Below are positions 15,894 through 24,728 of a stretch of DNA of 45,816 nucleotides, in pieces. The DNA is from Paenibacillus oceani (lineage in GTDB: Bacteria > Bacillota > Bacilli > Paenibacillales > NBRC-103111), in the NCBI RefSeq assembly GCF_014705615.1, contig NZ_JACXJA010000060.1, forward strand, positions 1-45,816, in the 5' to 3' direction. The stretch's first letter is position 1. Each line of letters opens with the position of its first letter. The notes beneath the pieces were generated by a model. The model had not been told where the DNA came from, made no database searches, and was given only the letters and a program-made list of their open reading frames with translations. A program made the translations under genes and the position numbers.

Positions 15894-16811
15894 TCAGTAC
15901 TTCAATTGGCGGCGGGATATGTTCGCGGTCACCCGGTGTCCGCCGGCTGTATTCACATGGCCGCAATCGATCGGAGCCGGTCCGACAAATCCGCTTTCCT
16001 TGCCTTCGATGGTCAGTAGCCCCGGTTCGAGCGTAACGATCGCATAAAGCGGGTCCTCATAGGGCGCTGACTGCGCAAGAATCGGATACTTTCTCGTAAG
16101 CGCTTCGGAATAGCGAATTACGTTGAACGTAGGACCCATGTAGTAGTATGACATGCTGTTGATATGAATGTAATATATATCGTCGATGACTTTGACGCCG
16201 TCCAGATGATTGTGGCCGTTCAGGCAGGCGACCACTTTGCGAAAACCGGCGGCTTCATTGGCAGTACGAAGAATCGCCCTCACCTGTTCCCCGTTCTTAA
16301 TGCCGAGCTCCGAATCGTCCAGGTTTTGGTGACTGAAGATGAACGTAGGTTTGTTCGTCCCCGCCAGATCCTGCCCCAGCCATTCCAGCTGTTCGGCCGA
16401 TATATGGTCAATATGACCCGGATGCCGGACGTAATTGCCGAATTCGTAATCGATCTCCCGATCTTCAAGCTTGATATAGTTGGCGTCCAGAACGACGAAA
16501 TGATACGGGCCCCGGTCAAAGGAATAATAGCTCCGATCCATGCCGATAAAGCTCATGACGGTCTTTTTATCGTTTTTATCCATATCGTGATTGCCGAGCA
16601 CGTGATAGCGCGGTCCGTTAAACTCATTCCATATCGACAGAAAGGAACCGTTTTCCGGAATCGGATGGCAAAAATCGCCCAATTGGATAATAAAGTCTAC
16701 CCTCTCCGCATTCATGCGGAGGATGAATTCCTGTAGCCGTTTCTCGGCGTTAAACATCAGATCTTGATGAACATCGGCCATAATGCCGAATCGGATAACC
16801 GGCTTCGCCAA
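15894..16811 (-). CDS. Calcineurin-like metallophosphoesterase
   Basis: A protein of about 305 aa with all motifs of the two-metal phosphoesterase fold. These are DVH near residue 12, QLGDFCHP near 46, GNHD near 76, SHQN near 168 and GHNH near 201. Such enzymes cleave phosphate monoesters or diesters; no signal peptide is seen, so it is cytoplasmic. A TTG at 16811 follows AAGGTGGGG at good spacing and is my choice; a GTG at 16823 would add four residues. It is the last gene of the phosphonatase-importer operon, 41 bp after the second permease. A diesterase releasing a phosphonate or phosphate from an imported sugar ester would fit; this is inference. Confidence 0.85.
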   Translation of the reverse strand: MAKPVIRFGIMADVHQDLMFNAEKRLQEFILRMNAERVDFIIQLGDFCHPIPENGSFLSIWNEFNGPRYHVLGNHDMDKNDKKTVMSFIGMDRSYYSFDRGPYHFVVLDANYIKLEDREIDYEFGNYVRHPGHIDHISAEQLEWLGQDLAGTNKPTFIFSHQNLDDSELGIKNGEQVRAILRTANEAAGFRKVVACLNGHNHLDGVKVIDDIYYIHINSMSYYYMGPTFNVIRYSEALTRKYPILAQSAPYEDPLYAIVTLEPGLLTIEGKESGFVGPAPIDCGHVNTAGGHRVTANISRRQLKY

Positions 16812-16852
16812 CCTGCACCCCACCTTATCTTCACCGTCCTCCCCGAGGATCG

Positions 16853-17743
16853 TTATTCTTTTACCGAACCAAGTACGATACCATGTATAAAATACCGCTG
16901 CAGCAACGGATAGATGAGTAGGATCGGAATCATGCTGACCATGACTTTAGCGGCATTCAGTCCTTGGTCGGACGTTTGCATCATAATCTTCAACTGCTCC
17001 GGATCAAGCCCTTCCAACTGAGCCGGCTGAAGCAGGAAGGAGTTGATATACGTTTGCAGCGGCATTTTTTCCGGAGAATGGATCAGCAGCAGGCCGTCGA
17101 AAAAAGCGTTCCAATGCCCGACGACACTGAACAAAGTCACGGTCGCAAGTGCCGGAAGCGAGAGAGGAATGTAGATGTTCAGCAGCAAGTACCACGGTCC
17201 GGCTCCGTCCATCGCCGAAGCTTCATCCAGTTCTTTGGGCAAGCTGCGAAAAAAGTTCATCAGCAGGATGACATTAAACACTGGAACCGCTCCTGGCAAA
17301 ACAAGAGCCCAGATCGTGTCGATCAATCCGACCGCTTTTACCGTCAAATACCATGGGATCAGGCCACCGGAAAAGATCATCGCAAACACAACCGCCCACA
17401 TGTACACGTTCCGTCCTCTAAACTTGCTGCTGTCCCTCGATAAAGGAAAAGCCATGAGCACCGTGATCAGAAACTGCAAAGCTCCGCCCAGCAATACTCT
17501 CTGCAGGGAAACGATGAACGATTGAAAAAACTGCGTATCCTGCATCAAAGTTTGATAGTTATAAAAGCTGAACCCAATCGGAAATAAAGTCACTGCGCCC
17601 GAAGTGACGGCGGCCTTATCGCTTAAGGATACCGACACCGTATTTAAGATCGGAAATAACGACAGAAACGCAATAAGAACTACGATAATGATAATGGCCG
17701 TATCCGTGATTTTTGTGCCTAGCCTATTGCCGTGGACAATCAA
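16853..17743 (-). CDS. ABC importer permease, LplC/YtcP type
   Basis: A protein of about 296 aa with six membrane helices of the carbohydrate-importer permease family. The cytoplasmic EAA loop appears as ELDEASAMDGAGPWYLLLNI about 110 residues before the end, where it would contact the ATPase. I favour TTG 17743, preceded by GGGGAG, because it avoids a 23-bp overlap with the preceding gene; a TTG at 17782 would add 13 residues. It forms the importer with the permease at 17760-18650 and the lipoprotein at 18670-20325. No ATPase gene is in the operon, which is common for this family because a shared MsmX-type ATPase serves many importers. Confidence 0.9.
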   Translation of the reverse strand: MIVHGNRLGTKITDTAIIIIVVLIAFLSLFPILNTVSVSLSDKAAVTSGAVTLFPIGFSFYNYQTLMQDTQFFQSFIVSLQRVLLGGALQFLITVLMAFPLSRDSSKFRGRNVYMWAVVFAMIFSGGLIPWYLTVKAVGLIDTIWALVLPGAVPVFNVILLMNFFRSLPKELDEASAMDGAGPWYLLLNIYIPLSLPALATVTLFSVVGHWNAFFDGLLLIHSPEKMPLQTYINSFLLQPAQLEGLDPEQLKIMMQTSDQGLNAAKVMVSMIPILLIYPLLQRYFIHGIVLGSVKE

Positions 17744-17759
17744 AGGATCTCCCCGCTCT

Positions 17760-18650
17760 CTAGAATATCCGGTAGTTTGCAAAACGAGCAGCCAACAAAT
17801 AGGACATCACGATGAGTACAAAGCTGACCAGCGATTTCATCAGACCGACTGCGCTGGCGATTCCGTACTGCATCTGAACCAAACCGACCCGGTACACATA
17901 CGTGTCGATTACATCACCTGAAGCATAGACTAGCGGATTGTACATGTTCAGGATTTGCTCGAATCCGGCGTTCAGGACGTTCCCTAACGACAGTGTGGTC
18001 AGCAGAACTATCGTGGGGGTAATCGACGGTAACGTCACATGGACCAGCTTGTCCCATCGGGTGGCGCCGTCGATATCCGCCGCCTCATACAGCGCCGGAT
18101 TAATCGCAGTAAGAGCGGCCAAATACACGATGGCCGAGAACCCGAAATCTTTCCATACGTCACTGCCGACTAGAACGAGCGGGAACCACGTATTGCTGCC
18201 GAAAAACAGGATCGGTTCGAAGCCGAAAAACGCGATCACTTGATTGACGATACCCTTGAGCGACAACAGGTTAAGCAAAATGACGGATAACAGCACCCAC
18301 GACATGAAATGCGGCAAGTAAACGATCGTTTGAACCCAGCGTTTCAAGTGGCGGTTCCGGATTTCATTCAATAGGAGCGCAAACAGGATAGGCACAATCA
18401 GACCGGCAATGATTTTCATAACGGCAATATAGATCGTGTTGAAGAAAATGATCTTGCTGTCCGATATTTGGAACATGAATAAAATATTGTCCAGACCGAC
18501 CCAAGGGGATCCCCAAATCCCCTTGGCCGGAAGAAACTTTTTGAACGCGATCACCGCGCCGAACATCGGATAAAAGCTGAATACCGCCAGTATCGCCATG
18601 CCCGGGAGCAGCATCGCATGATAATTCCATTGTACGTTCCAGTTTCTCAT
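17760..18650 (-). CDS. ABC importer permease, LplB/YteP type
   Basis: A 296-aa permease with six membrane helices. The first segment (MLLPGMAILAVFSFYPMFGA) is typical of the LplB family and the EAA loop reads YEAADIDGATRWDKLVHVTL. It starts 19 bp after the stop of the lipoprotein gene and is probably the partner of the LplC-type permease downstream. LplB/LplC systems usually carry oligosaccharides; the phosphonatase genes in the same operon suggest a phosphonate-bearing ligand. Confidence 0.92.
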   Translation of the reverse strand: MRNWNVQWNYHAMLLPGMAILAVFSFYPMFGAVIAFKKFLPAKGIWGSPWVGLDNILFMFQISDSKIIFFNTIYIAVMKIIAGLIVPILFALLLNEIRNRHLKRWVQTIVYLPHFMSWVLLSVILLNLLSLKGIVNQVIAFFGFEPILFFGSNTWFPLVLVGSDVWKDFGFSAIVYLAALTAINPALYEAADIDGATRWDKLVHVTLPSITPTIVLLTTLSLGNVLNAGFEQILNMYNPLVYASGDVIDTYVYRVGLVQMQYGIASAVGLMKSLVSFVLIVMSYLLAARFANYRIF

Positions 18651-18669
18651 CCGCGTTCACCGCCCCGCA

Positions 18670-20325
18670 TCAAGTGCCCGAGCCTTTCGCCGCTTTCCGG
18701 ACTTCTTGCGTAATCTCGTCTCCGCCTTGTTTGTTCCATTCCGAGACGAAGGTGTCGAAGTACTCAAGCGGCTTGTTGCCGGTAATGATCTGGGCAAAGG
18801 CTTCATTCTCCAGCTTGGTCAAATTCGCCCACTTCAGTTCCATCGTTTTGGTGCTGCCGTAAAATTGGCTGTACACTTCCTTATTGCGTGGATCCAGTAC
18901 AATTTGACCGCCTAAGAACTGGTAAGCGGTGTAAGCCCAATCCTGCGGAACGCTTTTAATAGCATCCCAGCCTTTGCTGTAATTGTCGAATATGCTGACA
19001 TCGGCCGGAGGGAGATCCGCTTTTTTCAGCTTTCCGGCCGCTGTATCTTGAAACCTTTGAAAACGATCTTTAAGCGTTGTTTTCAGCCGGTAGGTCGCCT
19101 GCATCGGGCGCACGTTCCAGTTCGTACCGGGACTGTCCGCATACAGCTGCGGGGAATTCGGCCGGTTGTTATCAATCTCGGCGGCTACATTGATCATTTT
19201 CAGCAGCGCTTCCGGATGTTTGGCGCCTTTTTTGACGACATAGATCGTACCTAGCGGGTCGGGCTGCCTCGGATAATAGTTGCCGTCCTGCGACAAGATC
19301 ATATGCGCTTTCCATTCCGCTTTCGGATCGTTCTTGACCGAGTCGGCCAATGCGCTCATCGGCGACCAGGTAGCTCCCGTCGAGATACCCGCTTTACCCG
19401 CACTGTTTCCTTTGGCAAACTGGTCGGGTTTGATCGTTCCGAATTCTTTGTCGATCAGCCCTGCCGCATACCATTCGCGCATTTTACCCAGTGCCTGCTT
19501 CGTCTCGCTAGTCGTCGAACCGTAGACAATATCGCCGTTTTTGTCCTTCGTCCAAAATTTCGGATAAGCCCGGAGAGAAGTGAAGTAGGCGTCCAGCGAA
19601 TTATTGCCGGTAGAATTCGTCACAAAATTCGAGGTACTTATGATACCGTACGTATCTTTTACTCCGTTTTGATCCGGATCTTGTTCGATAAACGCTTTTG
19701 CAACTTTCTCGACGTCATCGATCGTGATGCCGAGCGGCAGGTTGATTCCGACTTTGTCCAGCCAGTCTTTGCGGATCCATACGACCGGGTCGCTGTCGTG
19801 GGCCGGAATGGTTGAAGGAATGCCGAGCAGCTTGCCGTTAGAAGACACCCGGTTCGTCAGTTGGTTGCCGAATCCGCCGATCACTTCTTTTAGAAGCGGC
19901 GAAGCATAGCTCTCGTACACGTTCGTCAAATCTTCCAGCATGTCCGATTCTGCGAGCAGCTTGAATTGCGCCTCGTTCACGCGCATAAAATCGGGGATGT
20001 CGTTGCCCGAGATGAGCAGATTGACTTTCTGCTCGTAACCTCCACCCGGAATTTGAAACGCATAGTTGAACTTGATGTTCAAATTCTCCTCAAACCAGCG
20101 GGTATAGCGATTGTCCGTAAACGAATCGTTTGAGCCTGACGGCCATTTGCTGTCCTGATTCATCACGTAGCCGATGTTCATCGTTACGGGCTCTTCATAC
20201 TTGCCCAGGTTGACCGGTTTCGTATCCTTGCCGCTATCCGGACCTCCTGTCTTGCTGCTGCAAGCAGCAGTAAATACAAGAGATGACAACACCAACAGGG
20301 AAACGCTCTTTTTGACCGTTTTCAT
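18670..20325 (-). CDS. Solute-binding lipoprotein of the importer
   Basis: A 551-aa extracellular binding protein of the LplA/LipO type. The signal peptide ends in VFTAAC, placing the lipidated Cys at residue 22, followed by a Ser/Gly/Asp-rich linker. The mature part has the two-lobe layout of large sugar-binding proteins, with DFMRVNEAQFKLLAESDMLE near the first-lobe binding region. I chose ATG 20325 because GGGAGG lies 8 bases upstream; an ATG at 20340 overlaps that site. It is 42 bp behind the dehydrogenase gene in the same operon. The ligand is unknown. Confidence 0.92.
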   Translation of the reverse strand: MKTVKKSVSLLVLSSLVFTAACSSKTGGPDSGKDTKPVNLGKYEEPVTMNIGYVMNQDSKWPSGSNDSFTDNRYTRWFEENLNIKFNYAFQIPGGGYEQKVNLLISGNDIPDFMRVNEAQFKLLAESDMLEDLTNVYESYASPLLKEVIGGFGNQLTNRVSSNGKLLGIPSTIPAHDSDPVVWIRKDWLDKVGINLPLGITIDDVEKVAKAFIEQDPDQNGVKDTYGIISTSNFVTNSTGNNSLDAYFTSLRAYPKFWTKDKNGDIVYGSTTSETKQALGKMREWYAAGLIDKEFGTIKPDQFAKGNSAGKAGISTGATWSPMSALADSVKNDPKAEWKAHMILSQDGNYYPRQPDPLGTIYVVKKGAKHPEALLKMINVAAEIDNNRPNSPQLYADSPGTNWNVRPMQATYRLKTTLKDRFQRFQDTAAGKLKKADLPPADVSIFDNYSKGWDAIKSVPQDWAYTAYQFLGGQIVLDPRNKEVYSQFYGSTKTMELKWANLTKLENEAFAQIITGNKPLEYFDTFVSEWNKQGGDEITQEVRKAAKGSGT

Positions 20326-20367
20326 TTCGAATCCTCCCATTATAGGTACAGTGAATTGGAATCAGCT

Positions 20368-21510
20368 TTACAACAGCGATTGAAGCACATCATGTACGTC
20401 CTGTTCGGTCATTTCGATCGGATTGTTGTCCATTCGTCCTTTTGTGTACGCCCGCTTCACAATCTCACCGGTGCTTTCGGCAGTTATGCCGTAATCCCGA
20501 AGGCGGGTTGGAATCCCATAAAGCTTATAGATATCGAAAATAATGTGTTGAACGTCCTCCACGGAATCCGCGCAAAACGCCTTAAGCAGTCTGTAAGGTT
20601 CTATCAATCTTTCCTTATTGAGGGATAATATGGAACCTATCGTAATACTCGTTGCTATACCATGCTCAATTCCATACAGCATCGTCAAAGGGTATGAGAT
20701 GGAGTGACAAGCCGTCGTTCTCGTATTGCTGAATGCCAATCCGGCGTACAGGCTCGCATACGCCAGCTGCTCCCTCAGCTTTTCACTAGCGGGATCTTCC
20801 TTCAACTGCGGGAGCGCCTCCATGATCCGTTCGATCGCTTGCAGCGAGTAAAGCCTTGTAATCGGGTTCGTGCGAACCGACCAGTACGCTTCCACCGCAT
20901 GACTAAGCGCATCGAGAGCGGTAGACACGCTTAGCTTCAGCGGCATAGAAGCGGCAAGCTCGGGCAAAATTATGGCTGCACAGGCGTACAACCGCGGATC
21001 GTCAACGGAGTACTTCACTCCCCTTTCTTCATCCCAGATGGTAGCCCAGCTTGTTACTTCCGAGCCCGTCCCCGATGTGGTCGGTATGCCGATCCAGGGT
21101 GCATAACGTTCCTGTTTTCGATAGCTTTTGTCGATGACCGCTTCCCTAAGCACATCCTTCGTCTCCAGTGAGATGCCTTGAAAAGCGGAAAGTACCTTCG
21201 CGACGTCCATGACACTGCCGCCGCCGATGGCGATCACGAGCTGATAATCCGTTCCCTCCAGCCGGTTCTTTAACTCCCAGATGTCAGTAACGTCAGGGTT
21301 GGCGATCTGGATTTCTATGCTCGTCACGTTGTATCCTTGCAGCCAGTTGTATAGAGAAGCAACACAGGGGCTGCCTTCGACGCCGCCACCTCGAGTCAAC
21401 AGCAGGATCCGGTCTGCCCCCGGTGCAAGCCGCTTGGTAAGATCCGTTAAAAACGGCGCCACAGACTCGTTGCCGCAATAAACCGCGACCGGGTTATAAA
21501 ACGTACTCAC
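20368..21510 (-). CDS. Iron-type alcohol dehydrogenase, probable phosphonoacetaldehyde/2-hydroxyethylphosphonate enzyme
   Basis: A 380-aa group III metal-dependent alcohol dehydrogenase. The nucleotide-binding GGGSVMDVAK motif is near residue 97 and the substrate loop is IPTTSGTGSEVT. The metal ligands are visible as Asp and His in STALDALSHAVEAYW and His in TTACHSISYP and GIEHGIATSI. The gene overlaps phnX by 4 bp (GTGA), a strong sign of a shared pathway. Enzymes of this family reduce phosphonoacetaldehyde to 2-hydroxyethylphosphonate in antibiotic biosynthesis (PhpC/FomC). Next to a phosphonatase the reverse oxidation is more likely. The substrate assignment is inference. Confidence 0.85.
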   Translation of the reverse strand: MSTFYNPVAVYCGNESVAPFLTDLTKRLAPGADRILLLTRGGGVEGSPCVASLYNWLQGYNVTSIEIQIANPDVTDIWELKNRLEGTDYQLVIAIGGGSVMDVAKVLSAFQGISLETKDVLREAVIDKSYRKQERYAPWIGIPTTSGTGSEVTSWATIWDEERGVKYSVDDPRLYACAAIILPELAASMPLKLSVSTALDALSHAVEAYWSVRTNPITRLYSLQAIERIMEALPQLKEDPASEKLREQLAYASLYAGLAFSNTRTTACHSISYPLTMLYGIEHGIATSITIGSILSLNKERLIEPYRLLKAFCADSVEDVQHIIFDIYKLYGIPTRLRDYGITAESTGEIVKRAYTKGRMDNNPIEMTEQDVHDVLQSLL

Positions 21511-22316
21511 GCGTGCAACCCCTCTTCCTTCAATCGAAGATTCAATTTCTCGACGATGTCCGGAAGCTCTGCGATCGAGTCGACTACAGCATCCGCACCC
21601 GCTTGTTCGAATCTGCCGCGCACTTCCTCCATCCGAATTGCCAGCTCCGACGGTTCCATCGTCCGGACCTCCTCTTGCGTGAGTCCAAGCTCGCTGCTCC
21701 CTTTAACGACGGCAACCGTCCATACGCCCGCATGTTTTCCCTCCAGCACATCCGCTACCGTATCTCCAACCTTGACGACGGTTCGAACCGACATCACGCC
21801 GAGCTCCTCCATATTTCGATAGATCATGTAGGGATACGGTCTCGCCGCTTTGACTTCATCGGAGGCGATGCGAAAGTCCGGCTCGTATCCTTTGCTTTTG
21901 GCTTGCGGCGCCACCACTTGCATCATCGTCTTCGTATAACCCGTGGAAGACCCGATTTGGATGCCCGAGCTTCTAAGTCTGGCAATCGTTTCAACGACTC
22001 CGGGGATGGGGTCGGTGAAATTCGCCAAAGATTTCATCAGCAGAGATTCGAAAGACTCGTACAGCCGCTCGACATCGGACAAGGTCGCCTCTCCGCCATA
22101 TTGACGAATCCATGCTTGCTTGACCCGTTCCATACTTAACAGGGCTTGAATGTGATCCCGCTTCTTCAATCCCATCGGAGCTCTCGCTTCTTCTACCCGT
22201 ATGGGAACCCCCGCACTCTCGAACGAATTCATAAAAGCTTCCATCGGCGCAAAACAACCATAATCGATTACCGTTCCCGCCCAATCCAATACTACGGCCC
22301 GGATTTTACTAGTCAT
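21507..22316 (-). CDS. phnX: Phosphonoacetaldehyde hydrolase (phosphonatase)
   Basis: A 269-aa HAD-superfamily enzyme that cleaves the C-P bond of phosphonoacetaldehyde to acetaldehyde and phosphate. The nucleophile motif is LDWAGT with Asp11. The phosphonatase-specific Schiff-base Lys lies in MGLKKRDH at Lys52, matching Lys53 of the B. cereus enzyme. The GSSTGYT motif and KVGDTVADVLEGKHAGVWTV complete the active site. Length equals the family norm (about 267-270). ATG 22316 is preceded by AGAGGAG. It is the first gene of the operon running to 15894. The usual partner PhnW (aminoethylphosphonate transaminase) is absent here; an alcohol dehydrogenase stands in its place. Confidence 0.95.
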   Translation of the reverse strand: MTSKIRAVVLDWAGTVIDYGCFAPMEAFMNSFESAGVPIRVEEARAPMGLKKRDHIQALLSMERVKQAWIRQYGGEATLSDVERLYESFESLLMKSLANFTDPIPGVVETIARLRSSGIQIGSSTGYTKTMMQVVAPQAKSKGYEPDFRIASDEVKAARPYPYMIYRNMEELGVMSVRTVVKVGDTVADVLEGKHAGVWTVAVVKGSSELGLTQEEVRTMEPSELAIRMEEVRGRFEQAGADAVVDSIAELPDIVEKLNLRLKEEGLHA

Positions 22317-22357
22317 TTTAATAACTCCTCTTGTCTGTTTGGGTGAGTTGCAGCTTG

Positions 22358-22402
22358 AGTATAAGCTCTATTCTTTGACGATTCAATAACTTTTGCGTTA
22401 TT
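22358..22402 (-). promoter_or_regulatory. Promoter and candidate DeoR operator of the phnX operon
   Basis: On the minus strand, -35 TTGAAT (22386-22381) and -10 TATACT (22363-22358) are separated by exactly 17 bp. An inverted repeat, AATAAC and GTTATT around 6 bp (22402-22385), overlaps the -35 element. Its position and the neighbouring deoR-type gene make it a likely operator; the binding claim is inference. Confidence 0.6.
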
Positions 22403-22460
22403 TTACAAATAATTTACATGATATTGCTTTATTTTGCTGTTTTATCAAGTGAACAAAGCA

Positions 22461-22493
22461 TAAAAAAACGCTTATCCGTTTGGATAAGCGTTC
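22461..22493 (-). terminator. Terminator of the DeoR gene, containing its stop codon
   Basis: Arms AACGCTTATCC and GGATAAGCGTT (22493-22483 and 22478-22468) around a 4-base loop, followed by seven T on the minus strand. The last codons and the TAA of the regulator lie inside the stem. This separates regulator transcription from the phnX operon. Confidence 0.9.
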
Positions 22494-23248
22494 ACGATCG
22501 AAACCCCGTTTTCTATATACTGCTCGCGCAGCGTATCATCCATCTGACTGTCCGTAACGATGGCATCGATCTGCTTCAGGCTGCAAATATTCAGGTACGA
22601 TACCGTTTCAAACTTGCTGGAATCGGCCACCACGACCGATTGTCTGGAGCTGCGGATCATCGCATTGATCACATCCGACTCCCCTTGCCTGAAATCCGTC
22701 AGCCCTTTTTCCAGCGAGATGGCATTGATGCTAATGAACGATACGTCGATATTGAAGCCCGCGATTTCGTTTTCAATCGACCTTCCGTACAGCGAATATT
22801 CGTCGTGATTCAGAATTCCGCCGAGCAGGATGACCGTAAATCCCTTCTTATGTGCGAGACATTCCACTACTTTCAAGGAGTTGCTTATGATCGTCAATCG
22901 TTCGAACCGGGCCGCCAGCTTTTTGGCCACTTCTATATTGGTCGTTCCCGCATTGAGGCAGACCGCTTGATTTTCCTTAATCCGTTCAACGGCATATCCG
23001 GCCAGTTCCTGTTTTCTGTCGATTAGGGAGATTTTCCTTTGAAGATACGCTTGATTGGTTACCACATTATTTTTGGATGTCGCACCGCCGTGCACCCTTT
23101 GAAGCTTTCCGAGGCTTTCCAATTGGGCCAAGTCTCTGCGGACGGTATCGAGCGAAACCTGCAAGAGCGATTTCAATTCGGTTACCGATACGTTGCCTTT
23201 GGACTCCAACTCCATAATGATTAATTTATGTCTTTCCTGAACTAACAT
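22472..23248 (-). CDS. DeoR/GlpR-family transcriptional repressor
   Basis: A 258-aa regulator. The N-terminal winged helix (residues 1-57) contains the family signature ending SLDTVRRDLAQLESLGKL, followed by RVHGGA. The C-terminal sugar-phosphate-isomerase-like effector domain shows NAGTTNIEVAKKL, TIISNSLKVVECL, LLGGIL and VVADSSKF. Regulators of this family usually respond to a phosphorylated sugar or related phospho-compound. ATG 23248 has GGAGG 8 bases upstream. The gene ends in its own terminator 155 bp before phnX, whose promoter carries a palindrome suited to such a repressor. Confidence 0.95.
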   Translation of the reverse strand: MLVQERHKLIIMELESKGNVSVTELKSLLQVSLDTVRRDLAQLESLGKLQRVHGGATSKNNVVTNQAYLQRKISLIDRKQELAGYAVERIKENQAVCLNAGTTNIEVAKKLAARFERLTIISNSLKVVECLAHKKGFTVILLGGILNHDEYSLYGRSIENEIAGFNIDVSFISINAISLEKGLTDFRQGESDVINAMIRSSRQSVVVADSSKFETVSYLNICSLKQIDAIVTDSQMDDTLREQYIENGVSIVNAYPNG

Positions 23249-23380
23249 CCAAGGAGCCTCCCTGCCGTTTATTGCGGCTTTTTGCTTGTTTCACGCCTAA
23301 ATCGTATCAAAAAACGCTGCTTACGTAAACGTTCCGGTGGACAATCATACAATAAATCAACAATTGGCGGCATGAAATAT

Positions 23381-23428
23381 AAAAAGAGAGCTCCGCCCGT
23401 CCGGCGTCGCCGCTGGCGGAAGCTCTCT
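23381..23428 (-). terminator. Terminator of the M20 amidohydrolase gene
   Basis: On the minus strand, AGAGAGCTT and CCGCC pair with GGCGG and AGCTCTCT, followed by TTTTTAT. It lies about 60 bp past the amidohydrolase stop codon. Confidence 0.85.
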
Positions 23429-23488
23429 TAGATGATTGGCAGGGAAGGGATTGGCTTCCCGCTTATGCCTGTTTGACGATTTCGCGGA

Positions 23489-24670
23489 TCAGGACGACAA
23501 CCGCTGCAGCGCAATATCCGCCAGCATGGCCGCACCGAGGGCGATGCAGCTCTCGTCCGGATTAAATCTCGGACTGTGGAGTCCCGCCGCCTCGTCCGCG
23601 CCGGACCGGGGACCCGAGCCCAGCCAAAAGAAGCAACCGTTGGCGAACTCGGTATATTCCGCGAAATCTTCCCCGTACGTCATCGGATCCGGCTCGAAGC
23701 GATTCTCTCTGCCGATCAGCCGGTCGGCGGCCTCCACGACATGCCGGGTGCACGTCTCGTCGTTCATCACCGGCGGAACTTGCCGGATATACGTTACTTT
23801 CGCTTCGCACCGGTAAGCTTTGCAAGTATCTGCGACAATACGCTCGACGATCCCCGGCATCTTCTCTCTCCACTCGTTGTCGAGGTTGCGCACCGTGCCG
23901 GTCAGCTCCACCGTATCCGGAATAATATTGTTGGCCGTACCGGCATGAATCGTACCGATCGTGACGACCGCCCCCCGGGTAGGTGGAATCTCCCGGCTTA
24001 CCGCTGTCTGCAGTGCCATCACGACAGCCGATGCGGCGACAATCGGGTCGATACAGGCATGCGGGTAGCCGCCGTGCCCGCCCTTGCCTTCGATCCGGAT
24101 CTCCAGACGATCGATGGAGCCCATCAGCACCCCCGGCTTGACCGATACGGTTCCGGCAGGCAGCGAGGGCAGATTGTGGAGCCCGTAGATCTCATCGACC
24201 CCGTCCATAACTCCTTGCTCGATCATAGCCTTAGCCCCGGCCAGTATTTCCTCGGCGGACTGGAAAATAAACCGCACCGTACCGCTCAGTCCGGCCCGGT
24301 GTTCCGTTAAAATCCTCGCAGCTCCAATGAGAACCGACGTATGGACATCGTGGCCGCATGCATGCATAACGCCGGGATGTTCGGAGCTGAACGGCAGCCC
24401 GGTCTCCTCCGTCACCGGCAAAGCGTCCATATCCGCGCGCAAGGCGATCAGCGGCCCTTCCCGTCCGCCCTTCAGGTCGGCAACGACGCCATAACCGCCG
24501 ACGCCGGTTCTCGGTTCCAGGCCGAGCCGGGTCAGCTCCGCCGCTACCGCGGCGGCTGTCCGGGATTCCTCGAAGCTCAGCTCGGGAAACCGGTGCAGCT
24601 CGCGCCTAATGGCGATCAAATCGGTTTCGATCCGCCGTGCTTGCTCCATAACAAGTTCGGATGTGCCCAT
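23489..24670 (-). CDS. M20-family amidohydrolase
   Basis: A 393-aa cytoplasmic metalloenzyme of the M20D group (IAA-amino acid/hippurate hydrolase and N-acyl-amino acid deacetylase relatives). It has the HRFPELSFEE N-terminus, ALRADMDALPV, the metal-binding MHACGHDVHTS, QSAEEILAGAKAMIEQG and the dimerisation domain beginning KGGHGGYPH. The ligand set appears complete. It removes an acyl group from an amide; the substrate is unknown. I chose ATG 24670 because GGAGGG lies about 8 bases upstream; an ATG at 24706 lacks a site. The gene follows the SGNH hydrolase by 58 bp on the same strand and the pair probably forms an operon with the terminator at 23381-23428. Confidence 0.93.
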   Translation of the reverse strand: MGTSELVMEQARRIETDLIAIRRELHRFPELSFEESRTAAAVAAELTRLGLEPRTGVGGYGVVADLKGGREGPLIALRADMDALPVTEETGLPFSSEHPGVMHACGHDVHTSVLIGAARILTEHRAGLSGTVRFIFQSAEEILAGAKAMIEQGVMDGVDEIYGLHNLPSLPAGTVSVKPGVLMGSIDRLEIRIEGKGGHGGYPHACIDPIVAASAVVMALQTAVSREIPPTRGAVVTIGTIHAGTANNIIPDTVELTGTVRNLDNEWREKMPGIVERIVADTCKAYRCEAKVTYIRQVPPVMNDETCTRHVVEAADRLIGRENRFEPDPMTYGEDFAEYTEFANGCFFWLGSGPRSGADEAAGLHSPRFNPDESCIALGAAMLADIALQRLSS

Positions 24671-24728
24671 CGGTACGTCCCTCCATGTCCGGTTGACGGA
24701 CGGCATGATCTTGATTGCCCCAACAACG

